Shown here in pieces: positions 11,301-22,518 of a stretch of 37,280 nt of DNA. The notes under the pieces were generated by a model. That model was given only the letters and a program-made list of their open reading frames with translations, made no database searches and was not told the origin of the DNA. How positions within the stretch are numbered: the first letter of the stretch is position 1; each line of letters begins with the position of its first letter. The position numbers were made by a program, and so were the translations under genes. Source of the stretch: Gonapodya sp. JEL0774 (taxonomy: Eukaryota; Monoblepharomycota; Monoblepharidomycetes; Monoblepharidales; Gonapodyaceae); contig JADIIX010000179.1 in the NCBI GenBank assembly GCA_027604505.1, positions 1-37,280 of the forward strand, given 5' to 3'.

Positions 11301-12138
11301 ATGACAAAACCTTTGGCATCTCGCCTACCTCCGGAGTTGCTCGAGTTGATATTTCTCAACTTACCTCTGGGTGAATGTTACTCCTCCCTACGATATGTCT
11401 GCTTATCATGGCGGAGAGTTGTCATGGGGGGGCCCATACCCAGTCGCATAAACATTGAAATCGTCAACGGGTTCGCGCAACCTTCACGACTGGACCTTGG
11501 TAACATGAAGCCAGGGTTCAACCTTGTGAACTTCTCGACATAAACTCGTCGCACCAGATGGTTCGCCTATTCCACTGCAAAGGTACAGGCTAAAGACCGA
11601 ATACTGTGGTGACTGCACTGTCTATGTGAGCCCGAGAGAACTTGACCGCCAGTGGATCCCGAACGACACTCTAGCCAAACCTCTGTACCGTGTGCCTTTT
11701 CATATTATCAATCTTGAAAACGAGGCTGATGCGTTTCGACGTTTGGATGATCCCAACTATCCGCTTCGACCAGGAGAAGCGATTGAGTGTGGAATTGTCG
11801 TGTGTCTCCGTTTGTACTACAAGGAACCTGGACCGGGAGAAGAAGCTGTTTGGACAGTGCGCGATCTTCAGGAGTTTGCAGTACGCTCACTGGAGAAGAA
11901 ATTTGAGCAACGTGTTTTGGGACGCTTAGAGGACATTGCGATGCCAGAGTGGCAAAACCCCCCAATGTTGTTGGACATTGCCTTTTTCTCAACAACTGCC
12001 TGTGACATAGGTAGTTCGTCGCGCTATTTTTACTTGCGTGCCAAAGGTCATGGGGTTTTTGGAAAAGATGGCATCACTCGAGAGGTGTGGGAAAAACATC
12101 CACTGCATATGGGTTGTAGTGATCTTCCCTTGAGGTAG
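11301..12138 (+). pseudogene. F-box protein, frameshifted
   Basis: The ATG at 11301 opens a frame with an F-box, LPPELLELIFLNLPLGECYS, then SLRYVCLSWRRVV. This module normally binds Skp1 and recruits substrates to an SCF ubiquitin ligase. Agaricomycetes carry many such genes. The frame stops at about 11542 after GFNLVNFST. The protein appears to continue in the +1 frame from about 11545 (LVAPDGSPIPLQRYRLKTEY) to the stop at 12138, with no plausible intron between the parts. The second part (LYRVPFHIINLENEADAF and onwards) is unrecognised. A one-base indel is the simplest reading, so this is probably a recently broken gene, although a sequencing error would look the same. Confidence 0.55.
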
Positions 12139-12349
12139 TGTGACACTGTATCCTTGTATGTGCGCACGGACATGGAATATCAGTTCAGTCTCCAGTCTCC
12201 ACAGCTTTTGGATTCAAGTTCAAATGTGGAGCAGAAGAGGTGAAACGAGCGAGAGGTAGGTAGGAGTCCCTCTTTCTGCCCAAGGAGTTGGGATCGAAGC
12301 GGTTGTTCTGACCTGTGGCCACCCACAACCAGTTCCTCTCCTGTCATCA

Positions 12350-13915
12350 AGGTTGGGAGGGTTCAAGACCTGATTCGAAGGAAAGGATTAGCATATTTTG
12401 ATAAGTACCTGAGGGATGAGCCCCAAGCGGATTATTACGGAAGAGGAGCAGCATCTCGGGAGAAGCTGGACTAGATTGCGATCCAAATCATCATAGGACA
12501 GGCGGAAATGTACAGCAAAGACACAGAAAAGGATAGGATTGTCAAGATATTGCATGAAACCATGGTGAGGTTCCATGAATTTTCACATGCCAACATTTCG
12601 CACCATGATCCGTATGTAGACCTTCATTTTGAGACACACACCGCTCCGTACTGACATCTCTTCAAGGGAATGATGAAAGTGCTTATGCACCCGTTTGAGT
12701 TCGATCCAGAGAAGAGGAACCCACAACTCAACGCTTATTTTGAACATGTGTTTCAGGCGAAGCAATTGAATCCAGAGCTCTCAGATGAGAAGCAGAAGCT
12801 TATCAAGCATACATTGGAGCAGCTGAAGGAGGGTACGGCGTATGAGGGAGTAAGATGTGGTGACCTTGGCATAAGCAAGGAAGAATTCCACAGGGATTGG
12901 AAGGAAGAGTACTTTCCTATTCGGACGCTTTTACTCTTCTGGTGAGTTTACAACTAAACCTGTCAATGCAAAACAATTGAACTAACAACACACGTAAAGG
13001 TGGCAAATTCTAGATGCCGTGAACCAACCTGGGGCTTTCGAAAGTGAAGAGACTGTGACAATGTATACAGGAACCTTTTTCGAACTCTTGTCAAAGACTC
13101 GACCAAGGAAATACGTATCTTGGAACCAAAAGACTGTGATTGGTATCAAGGATGATCGTCCGGATAAGTCTTTCATGGTGGGACCACACACTTTGTTGGA
13201 ATTTGAAGGGACACCCCCAACAAACTCGAAATTTCCTCAAGATGCTATGAAGGGAGCATGCAGTGGTGCACACAGTGTGCGGATGATGTGGGATGCACTT
13301 GGGGTAAGAGAAGAAGGAGCAGTCGCGGAAACACTTTTGGTTCTGGCGAAAGGTCCCACTATTCATACGTATACGACACAAGAGCCATACGGAAAAAGCG
13401 ACATCGCTGTGACTATGCCTATATAGAAACCCGTGACCATACCAACAAGGCGCGATGCAACAACTGAGGAGATGGTGGAAGTTGTGGGACTTGTTCTCGA
13501 CATTTGGAGCCGGATCGACAGAACAGGGACTCGGATTTGGAGTTCACTCAGTGAGCGTTGCGAAGGAATCACAGGCAGTCCGCACGGATGGACAATCTGT
13601 GGATAATTTTGTTGTGGAAATTTGGGAAACATGGGAGGAGTATTCGGCGATTGGCGGGTCGATCGGACCAAAAACGAACGTTGTCAAGTTCTTGGAGGCC
13701 ATATTCGACAAACACCCCGCTGTCTACAACAAATCCGCTTCCGACAAATCGGCAAGCATTGATGACATTATCACAGCAATGAAAATCGACGACACGCGGA
13801 AAGAATCGCTGAAGCTCCAATCAAGGAGAGCGAATGTGTTGATCAAGAAGCCATCCACCCGGACTCCACAAATTCGAGCCCTCCCTCCTCTCCTCTCCTC
13901 CCGGCAGAGCTAAAA
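12350..13915 (+). pseudogene. unknown fungal gene with in-frame stops
   Basis: A multi-exon gene I do not recognise. The first coding block (about 12352-12563) reads RVQDLIRRKGLAYFDKYL and later EKDRIVKILHETM, but holds a TAG at 12472-12474. An intron starting GTGAGG joins it in phase to GMMKVLMHPFEFDPEKR (12668 on). A second intron starts GTGAGT near 12942. The next exon covers MYTGTFFELLSKTRPRKYV and ends TIHTYTTQEPYGKSDIAV; TAG 13424-13426 then interrupts a frame that stays open to about 13604. A last block (VVEIWETWEEYSAIGGSIG) runs to 13913. Two in-frame TAG codons in otherwise good coding sequence suggest a recently inactivated gene. No function can be assigned. Confidence 0.45.
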
Positions 13916-14323
13916 CATGTAGATCACACTAAGAGATTGCACCCTTTCGAATGGTCATATTGCCCCGCGCGCGCGGGAAATTGGGATTCTTGTGATTTTG
14001 TGTCTCTGTGCCCGAGCCAGCTACTGTGGACGCGTCTGACACAACCCAGAGTACTACGAGGTAACCAGTTTTGAACCTCTTGTGTTATTTTGGTGTTTTG
14101 AATCCTAGATGCTCCGTGGGGGCTCCACTATGTAAAGAGAGGGACTTGCAGGTCGACCCTAGCGGGAAGAACAACAAATCAATATGGAATTACAACCGAT
14201 ATCAAAACAATCTCTTATAATGTACGTATTTAGAAAATGAGTCAGTGGTAGGGAGGAGGGAGTGCCAATACCGTTGAATTGACTTCGGATGCATCTCCCC
14301 ATCCAGGAACCGAACAACACATA
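13916..14323. other. upstream region of PAN3
   Basis: No convincing exon. It includes a GC-rich CGCGCGCGCGGG tract near 13967-13979. A possible acceptor (GTAG, about 14248-14251) precedes an open stretch that joins the PAN3 frame, so an unseen upstream exon, such as one carrying the usual PAN3 zinc finger, cannot be excluded. Confidence 0.35.
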
Positions 14324-16805
14324 ATGAGTGGCAATTGGTGGAAACAGGATGCAACCTCGAAAGCTCGCAATTACAACAACCCCACGGCTGGGGCCGCTCT
14401 CTCGGACTTTCCCGAATTCGTCCCAACTCCCACCCTTCGACCTATAGACCGTGGAAGATTGAACAGCCTTAGTCCCGACGCTCAGGAGTTCACAGTCGCT
14501 CCGTCGCTGTCTCCAAGTTTGGGCGCTCCTCTATCGATACGAAAACGGCCAGAATTGGGAAACGTTGATGGGTCGATCCCCACCCTATCGGACTTCCCTG
14601 AGTTCGTACCTGCTGCGAGCACTTCTCCCACCGATTCTCCAAATCTTGTTTCACCACACGGCTCGAGCGGGAATCACCAACGAAATCTCCCCTCGCGCGA
14701 TGATCGGAGTCAGATAGATGTTTTCGGACCATTCAACACCCCTGCAACACCTCCTCCCCAACAGCTTCACACATTCGACTCAGCATCCTCGGCACATGTG
14801 AAGCGCTCAAATCTTCTAGGGGTCGGTGGTGGTGGGGGAAGCTTCCAAGAGGTAGCTCAACGGTTCACAGAGCCTGGCTACTACCCTCCGCAGACCTCTG
14901 GAGTGACCTTCCCTCCGTTACAACCTGTGAGGACTACGACGGAGCTGCGTTGTATCAATGCTAGTATAGCTGATCTTCGAATGATCTGCATAGCTACAAT
15001 ATCACTTGTACACGCTGCCGCTCCCGCATGTCAGCAACCTGCATCCTCACCAGAAAATGATTCACTCTTTCTTCATGTCTGATCGACTAAGAGAAGAGTT
15101 GCAGAAACGGAATGAGGCGTCAAACTATGGCTTGGATGACAGCGGTTGGTATCAACGCGGCTCTTGAATTTCAGTGACAACGTTGGCCCTCATTCTCTGA
15201 ATGTCGCTCTACACAGCAAGGTTGGCGCAGGGCTTACCAGTGGAGTTGTACAACTACCATTCTTTGTATCCGTTGGAACAGACAAAGTCTGTTCCGGGAT
15301 CATTTGGCTACAGTTCTACTGTGTATCGCGCAACAAGCTCCGTTGACGGCAAATCGTATGTGTTGCGGCGAGTCGAAGGTAGGAATAATGAGCGTGATTT
15401 TGCAATGTTTCGTCGGTAGATCCAATCGGATAGTCTGTGCCTCCAGGTTTCAGACTGATGAACGAGATGGCAATGTCAACTATCGACCCATGGCGGCGTT
15501 TGCGACATGTGAACATCGTGGCCGTCCGTGAGGCATTCACAACGAAGACTTTCGGCGACCATTGTGGGTTTTGTTTGCGTTTATGTAGATGCTGTTGGCT
15601 GACATACTCGTACCATAACCTTTGAGAAAAGCGCTCGCATTTGTTTACGATTATCATCCCCTATCTACCACACTTGCCGAGCATTACTTCACACCAACCT
15701 CAAATCCACCGACAGGGTCCGCCCTCGAGAAAACCATCTGGAGTTTTGTGTGCCAAATCGCAAGCGCGTTGAAGACAATACATTCCGCTGGCCTGTCAGT
15801 GCGTGTCTTGGATGCAAGTAAAGTTCTAGTGACTGGAAAGAATAGGTGGGTTGAGCAATCATAAATTTTGCAACCCTGCATTGGCCACTACTGCTCACCC
15901 CGGCAAACTCTCCTTTCTTTCGTTCATAATCAGATTCAGGATCAATTGTTGCGGGATTCTTGACATGCTGATGTTCGACGGTGCGAAAAATGTGCCCCAA
16001 CAGCAGGTACGCTTGGGACAACACTTCCCGTGCACAACTGCTGTTCACAGCTGATAAACATATCAAAGCAAGAGGATCTTATTCGCTTCGGACAGTTGAT
16101 TGTATGCCTTGCCTGCATCAATCTATCTGCTATCCAAAATCTGCCGAAATCGATTGACTACCTTTCCCGGCACTTCTCTACGGACTTGAAAAATGTTGTA
16201 CTGTATCTTTTGAGCAAACCAAGCCCAATGAAGACAGTGGATGACGTGATTACCATGATGGGACCACGCATCCTTCACGAAATCAACAGCGCTCATCACT
16301 ATAACGACTTTCTTGAAAGTGAGCTTTCAAAGGAGCTTGAGAACGGACGGATATCGAGGTTGCTATTCCAGTTAGGGTTCATTAATGAGCGCCCAGAGTA
16401 AGGTTCCTGACGTCTTTGGTGCTCCAACAATCAGCTGTCTTAACAATAATGGAACAAAAGATTTTCATTAGATCCTCGATGGTCTGAAACTGGAGATCGA
16501 TATCTATTGAAATTGTTCCGGGATTATTTGTTTCATCAGGTTGATGAGAATGGACGCCCATCCCTTGACATTGGACACGTCATCGCAACCCTCAACAAGG
16601 TGAGATTTATTTGTATATTTGCCCCCTTGTTTTCTGGTGGTTGGAAAAGGCTCTGGTTGGTTGTCTCGCTCCACCTTAGTTGGATGCGGGAATCGACGAA
16701 AAAATTCCCCTTATGAGCAGAGATGAGCGAACATTTTTGATTGTATCATATCATGATCTCAAGCGCTCCATTAAGGAAGCCCTAAATGATCTCAGAAGCT
16801 CGTAA
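14324..16805 (+). CDS. PAN3: PAN3, regulatory subunit of the PAN2-PAN3 deadenylase
   Basis: PAN3 recruits the PAN2 nuclease to poly(A)-binding protein and starts cytoplasmic shortening of mRNA poly(A) tails. Nine exons: 14324-14926, 14994-15144, 15217-15378, 15447-15563, 15632-15845, 15934-16006, 16051-16397, 16461-16599, 16680-16805. Together they encode 643 residues, every junction is GT-AG, and the phases close. The N-terminal 200 residues are disordered, with two LSDFPEFVP motifs. The pseudokinase follows: [44 protein letters not shown]. The coiled coil and C-terminal knob include [48 protein letters not shown] and [15 protein letters not shown]. The N-terminal CCCH zinc finger found in many fungal PAN3 proteins is not seen with this start. 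The gene ends 18 bp from the stop of the convergent RBM26/27 gene. Confidence 0.96.
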
Positions 16806-16823
16806 ATGTACATCACAGTAAAA

Positions 16824-19800
16824 TCAGCGCTTCCACGCCCGCTCGTCATCCTCGTCATCCTGATCATCGTAGAGATCTATCATGGAGCGGGAATTTAATG
16901 GATCGACCACTTGTGTCCCATCACTGGCTTCTCCACTTTTAAGCTCTGGGTTGCCACCGTCAGTAGTCAACGTGATTGCATTGGCTAGTGCCAAAGTACG
17001 TTCCTCCCAAAATATGGAAAGCGTTTTGTCACCAGAAAGTGTTCGGTTAGCACTGTTGAAAGCCTGACAGGTTTCAATGGTACATAAGATATGGGACAGA
17101 AACGCTCAGTGCACAGCACAGCACGCACAACTTCCGCATCTCGTCGACTCTTGAATTTCACAACCGTTCCAGAGTTGTCTTCAAGGAATGAAATCCCATC
17201 AATCTCTCCGAACTCCTGTCAATTGTGATAACATCTCAGTATTAAACCTCGACTAAAATATTCCAAAGAAACTCACCTCGAGAAATGCCCTTACATCAAA
17301 ATCAGCGGGTGCATTCTTTACGACCAACGATCGAGGTCTGTTGTCGATAGCCATGTGGCGCACACCAGCTCCACGACCATATCCTCGAATAGTGGACCGG
17401 ACAACACCACGTGAAATATAGGCGCCAGCGATTCCTCGACCATTCGATGTCATGGCACCATTAGCGACAAATGCAGTATCAATGATGTGATTTGGGTCCT
17501 GGCCAGTGGCTGCAACCTGAGCAATATGTCAACCCATTTCCGAATAGCTTGATGTACGACAAAGGGCTTACTTTGCTTTTCAGAGCAGCAATTTTATCTT
17601 TGAGGTGCTGATTTCCCATTGGAGAAACTCCATCTTCGGGTGTGCGATTGGATAACAGTTCCAGTTCCCGGTCTAAACGCAACCGCTCTTTTTCTTGAGC
17701 CGATTGAACTGCAGGGACGGCAGTCACCTGGCTTGAAGACGTTCCTTCAGGGATGGGAAGAGGTGCGGTTGCTGAATGCACGGAGGTTCTTGGCTGACCT
17801 AAAGCTTTTTGCTTCTCTGCGATTTTAGTTAAAAGCTCTTGTCTTTTCTCTTGCAGCAATGTGGCCTTGACTGCAATTCGCTCTATGCTCCGAGGTACCG
17901 AGGAGGATGAAGACAACAGGGGCTCGGACGGCGCATTTGCTTGTTCTTTTGGGTGTGAAACAGTGCCATGTAGAGATACCGTGGTCGACGATTCGGGGAC
18001 TGTTTTTGCGACTTGTAGTTGCGTAGTTGGTTGCGGAGGCCTCCTTCCTGCATTCGCAACACTGCCACTCTCCTGTTCTGGTCGGTAAAAGAAGATACGA
18101 ACGAAGCGATTGTCGAACACCGGCTCGGGCGAACGGTAGGCCGCATTCGCTTCGGCAGCGTTGGAAAATTGAATGACCGCTCTGCGCTGATAAGATTCAA
18201 GAGTAATGTTCGTGATGGTTCCAAACTTCCGGAAGAAGTGGTTCAAACTATCCGTGCTCAAGTGCTCTTCCGGAATTCTCTCTATCACAATGCTTGTCTT
18301 GGAATGGTCCATACGAGAGCCCATTCCCGCTAAAATAGGGGCATCTCGTCCACCTCGTCCCCTCAAACTTCCTCTACCTCGAGCATATCCAGAGGATTCT
18401 CCGACGGTGGGAACTCGGTGAGTCACGGAGTCATTGAATTCCGGTAACTGCTTTGGACTGTCCTGTGATTCCTTTCCGTTCATTGGAATTGTTGGAATCG
18501 CGCCCGGGTTGTTCAAATTGCTCTCGCCTCGAGACGCCCACGAACTTGTGTGGTTCAAAGAAACGACACCGACTTGTTGAGGGTCATACGCATCCACAAG
18601 GGGTGACACGTCTGAGAACCCCCATCAAACGAGAAGTCGTCAAACGTTTCATACGATGAAGCTCTTCCTCCTCCTGAATGAGGGTGACATCACGTTACTC
18701 ACCTGCATCCATTGCCTCCACTCCCACATTAGGTCCTGAGAAAGGAAGGCCAGTTCTCCCTTGAGCACTTTGAATAGGATCCGCTGTGAAACTCGGGACG
18801 CCTGCGAAGAAATCCATCGCATGGTTGTCGTGTTCCAAAATTATCCGGTTGGCCCCATGATCGTACAGGCACATGTTCCCACGGAGGCAGAATCCCTTTT
18901 CTGATGTGGGTGCGGGCCATGTATCACAGTGTTGGTTGTTGGTCACGCCATTGAAGGTTTTGATCGCCCTTACAAAACTCAACGGTAAGCGAGCTCACCA
19001 TCGTAGTCACGGCAACGAAGTCTTCTTCTCTGCAGTCCACGCCCAAAGGAGGACCCGCGAACTCCTCTCCCGCCTCCACGAGTCACCCCTCCACCAAGCA
19101 TCCAGTCCGAAGGCGTGTACCCAGACAATATGGGAGAAGGACCCGGTCCCATCATAAGCCAAGGTGGTCGAGGGGCAAAATTGTTGCCTCCCATCGATCG
19201 AGAAACTCCGAGGGTCCGAGGAACCAGTGGAACTGATCCGCCAGGTGGGAACCCACCTCCCCAAAGTTCCAACTCCGGCGCGCCGTTTGCCCTCCCGTTA
19301 AATGGTGCATTGTGAGGTCGGTCACGGTCAAATGTTCCACTGTAAGGTCGTTTAAACGGGCGGTAGTCCCCGGAATCTGGTTCCTCAAATGGCGCCCGAT
19401 CCCGTTTACGTTCGTCGCTTCTATTTGGTGGAGAGCCATTCCAATACATCTCTGTCCTCTGCGCCTTCACATGTGCTGGGGTTGCATCAGCTTCCTCTTC
19501 ACGAGAGCGTTTCCGATCCCCCGGACTTCGGGCGCCCGATTCCACACTGGAATGCGGACGCTCTGACCTGTTCATAGAACATTGAGATTCTGATATTTGG
19601 AAACCGCCAATACAGGAACTCACTCCCCGTACTCCCTCTGTTGTCCATGAAATGACGGCGAATCATCTTGGAGTTTCATCAACCCTTTCTCTTTGGGATA
19701 ATGTAAGTCCGCCCCATTCACATTGTCCCCCAAACTCGTGGATTGCCGTCCCAAATATGAGTCCGCATAGGGTGGAGACGGGGGAGAGGGAGAGCGGCCA

Positions 19801-20410
19801 ATCCCGGGAAGCAAGGCATGGGGTGACTGTGTTTGGGAGTTGTGAAACCCTTCGACTTCATTGAGATGATCGAAAAGACTGTCGACGAACTTCCCCGTGT
19901 CTAGCACGTGGAGAAATGTCGTCGCATGAAGTAGTTATTTTATGAAGAGCATACTTCACAGTTATTGAGGGGCTCATCGAACGACAACCGAAAAGATGTC
20001 ACATACTGGGTTTCAGAAAGTCCTCCAATTGATTGATACAGAGCTGACGCAATTCGTCCACGGGTTTCTCATGTTTCAGAAGAGCCACAATATAATCAGC
20101 TGCCGAAAGTGAAAACGGGCCAGGTCGAACAGCGTGACAAAACGTTGCGATTTGCACGTTGAGAAGGGAGAAGGGAGAAGGTATAAAGGGCATGAGGCAC
20201 TCAGAACGTTTCTGCCACAGCTCACACCCACCGAGAACGCTCGGGTCTGCATTGCACTGCAGGTAATGGCAAATGGGTTACACAGATAGGAGAAAGGTTT
20301 CAAGTGTAGCGGGGCCTCAAATGAATCACATTGGGTGAACATACAATGGGCGCAAGTTTCTCGGCCAGCCATGGCTTGAGCGACTCCGCTTGACTTTCGT
20401 TCACTTTCAT
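16824..20410 (-). CDS. RBM26/27: RBM26/RBM27-family RNA-binding protein (PWI-like, CCCH, two RRM-like domains)
   Basis: In animals RBM26 and RBM27 work with the poly(A) exosome-targeting (PAXT) machinery in nuclear RNA decay; the fission-yeast relative is the MTREC-associated Rmn1. Ten exons: 20410-20345, 20256-20232, 20099-20007, 19900-19624, 19567-18999, 18900-18703, 18611-17572, 17516-17277, 17215-17132, 17063-16824. They encode 943 residues with all phases closing. The N terminus (NESQAESLKPWLAEKLAPI, then DYIVALLKHEKPVDELRQLC) is the PWI-like domain. A CCCH finger spans the exon 5/6 join: CRDYDEKGFCLRGNMCLYDH. The first RRM (TSIVIERIPEEHL, RRAVIQFSNAAEA) is in exon 7, followed by a coiled coil. 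The second RRM-like domain covers SLVVKNAPADFDV to TLSGDKTLSIFW. The tail is acidic and ends DEDDERAWKR. Exon 2 is only 25 nt. Confidence 0.94.
20232..20256 (-). other. 25-nt microexon of the RBM26/27 gene
   Basis: The sequence between a CTGCAG acceptor and a GTGGGT donor encodes NADPSVL and restores the conserved PWI-like reading (LAPIC..ADP..LADYIVALL) in the correct phase. Skipping it would shift the frame. Confidence 0.85.
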
Positions 20411-20566
20411 CGAAATGGGGTCACTTAGTTCCGGATTTTTGTTGGGAGCTCGATGTGAATCGAAAGTGTGGTCTTTCGTTGCTTTGGTCAAACTCTTGCT
20501 ACTACACACACTACTCGCTTACTCCACTGCAACTGCAACTGCAATAGCTCTCCGAGCTTGCACAGT
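20411..20566. promoter_or_regulatory. shared divergent promoter of RBM26/27 and SPF45
   Basis: Only 156 bp separate the two divergent start codons. The interval contains an (AACTGC)n-like stretch near 20529-20542. No TATA box is visible. Any 5' leader of either gene must overlap or be very short, so shared control is likely. Confidence 0.6.
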
Positions 20567-22165
20567 ATGGATCTCAAGAAGCCCATCTCAGGTACATCTA
20601 CTGAAACCTGTTCGGATAGCTCTGATGTGGCTCATCGAAAATCTGGGCACAATGACTTCGTCGGACGACAGGGGCGTGGTCTGCATCAACAGCGTTTCTC
20701 GAACAAGCCGTACGGAGGAAGAAAGCAGAGCTCAAGCGCCCCCAGCTTGCCCGACCCCATGGGCCGATTGTGTCTTCGTTCCATGTCGTTAGCAATGATT
20801 CCCAAGACCCTACTCGATCGGAAACAACCGCTCTTCCACCAACGGAGCTCCCAAGTGTGACGGGTACATCTCCGTCATCACTATCTCTCTTATCTGAAGC
20901 ACCACCACGAGAGAGAGGACCCAAGAGGGTGCGTTTAGCTCTCACTGAGATCGAGGCGGCAAACCAAATGTTGTCAATATTCTGCGAAAGCGCACTCACC
21001 GTGGTGGACCACGCTTTAGAAACGCGGAAAGCGTGCTCCCCAGCTTTCACTCGATGAAGAATATGATCCAGCCAGACCGAACGATTTTGAAGCAATGAAG
21101 GCGGATCGTCGTCGACGGAAGGAGGATGAGAAGCAACGATTGCTGGCTGAAGCACTGAAAGAGTCCGGCTACGGATCACCATGTGAGTTTTGATACTGTC
21201 TTGCTTAAACTGCATGTTTATTTGACTATTTGTAACCGATATCGCGGGCAGCACCATCTGAGGACACGCCAGCAGACACTTCGAAGTATGCCCTGCCGCC
21301 TGTCCCAACACATCTAGACGCAGAGTCGGGCGAGGAAGCATTTTTATTGCGTGCACGTCTGAGCTCACAAGGCCCACCTCCTGCTCCCGTTGGCGTGGAG
21401 TTAGACATCTCAGGAGACGAAGCGTTCCTTAGACGGGGCCGACTTACCTTTGGGGCCCCGCCGGTCGATGCGGCACAATCAGATACGTGAGAAGCGTCTT
21501 CTTGTGCGATGTCAAGATCGTGTACAAAATGCTTTGGCTCCCTCTTTGCGTCTTTGCTATTCAGAGAGCCCGGTGGGTTGTTCTAGTACTTTGCCTCTTT
21601 TCAACATTATCAACTGAGACAGTGAGGTCCATTATTATTCAAGCAACAACGGTCGTGCTCTTGCGAAATATGGTAGGCCTCGGTGACGTGGACGACTCAC
21701 TTCACGAAGACGTTGCAGAGGAAGCGGAGAAGTTTGGGAGTATGTGTTGGAGTTTTAGGAAAGTCTTTCAAACAACCTTTCAACTGCCATGATGTGCTTT
21801 GTATCCTTGACTCGCTTCGCAAGGTGTCGAGAAATGCCTCGTCTTTGAGGTTCCTGGTGGTCAAGTGCCCCCAGAAGAGGCGGTCCGTGTTTTCGTGAAA
21901 TACAAGAATGTCGAATCCGCCCGACAAGGTTCAGTGTTTGGTTTGTGCGTCTGAGATCCAAAATAAGTCTCACTGGGTCTATTCTCAAATGTAGCCAAAG
22001 CCGCCTTCGGTGGACGCTTCTTCGGTGGCAGAGGTATGTCGCTGTGGTTTGCCTTCTCCTGAACATTCAATCTCAAGTTGTGGAATCTTATTCGTTACAG
22101 CCGTTTCAGCCTCTTTTTATCCGGAAGACAGATTTGCTTCATTAGATTTGGGCATACACATCTAG
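20567..22165 (+). CDS. RBM17: SPF45/RBM17 splicing factor, no visible G-patch
   Basis: SPF45 (RBM17; DRT111 in plants) is a splicing factor whose RRM-like UHM domain binds ULM peptides of early spliceosome proteins. Exons: 20567-20591, 20693-20928, 21020-21182, 21252-21486, 21565-21572, 21623-21739, 21824-21928, 21995-22033, 22101-22165. They encode 330 residues with closing phases. Family marks: FHVVSNDSQDP; LDEEYDPARPNDFEAMK followed by a basic helix (ADRRRRKEDEKQRLLAE); a disordered acidic middle with two SGxEAFL-type motifs; and the C-terminal UHM with VVLLRNMVGLGDVDDSL, EKCLVFEVPG, AVRVFVKYKNVESARQ, FGGRFFGGR and SASFYPEDRF. The 8-nt exon at 21565-21572 is the least certain part; reading a longer exon from 21567 also keeps the frame. 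The glycine-rich G-patch usually found before the UHM is absent in every frame I read. Confidence 0.92.
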
Positions 22166-22518
22166 TAGCCTAGACCCTATAACATGCACAGCCAAAAGAT
22201 GACACTGCTTTGTACTCCTAAGGGTTCCATGCCGTTCTGTAATTCTTAAAGGTCCCTACCCCGGATCACAGTCGGCCCTCAGAGCCCGGCGCCAGAGGAG
22301 CCTGATGCACTGGGTGCAATGTGCATTCACCTATGTATTTTACCTGGATGGCGGCAGCGTCTAGGGATTGAGAAATTGGTGGAAGATGGCTGGAGGGGAT
22401 TGGGAAGTGGGGGGCAGGTACAGGAGTAGTTGAGTGCGAAAGAAATGTGAAGGGAGTGTGGGTGGGTGGACAGAATCTCCAAATGACAAACAAAACTAGC
22501 CGATGAACGGCCTGTGCT
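22166..22518 (-). ncRNA. candidate guide-RNA (omega/f RNA) region downstream of Fanzor
   Basis: TnpB and Fanzor nucleases use an RNA that usually overlaps or follows the 3' end of their gene and runs to the element end. Here 353 bp separate the Fanzor stop (22519) from the stop of convergent SPF45 (22165). On the Fanzor strand it contains a pyrimidine-rich part (about 22380-22470), then GC-rich short-complement sequence (CTCTGGCGCCGGGCTCTGAG, about 22273-22292), then a GGGACCTTTAAG to CCCTTAGG region. The call rests on family knowledge and position; I have not proved a structure or an end. Confidence 0.3.

Noticed and set aside
17883-18333. frames on both strands inside the RBM26/27 gene
   Set aside because: They overlap the RRM exon in other frames and show only shadow composition.
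20598-21377. 259-residue minus-strand frame
   Set aside because: Antisense to SPF45 exons that match the family; it has no recognisable domain.
22262-22295. GC-rich stretch considered as a tRNA or a transposon terminal repeat
   Set aside because: It does not fold as a tRNA and I found no inverted partner within the window, so it is kept only as part of the guide-RNA candidate region.
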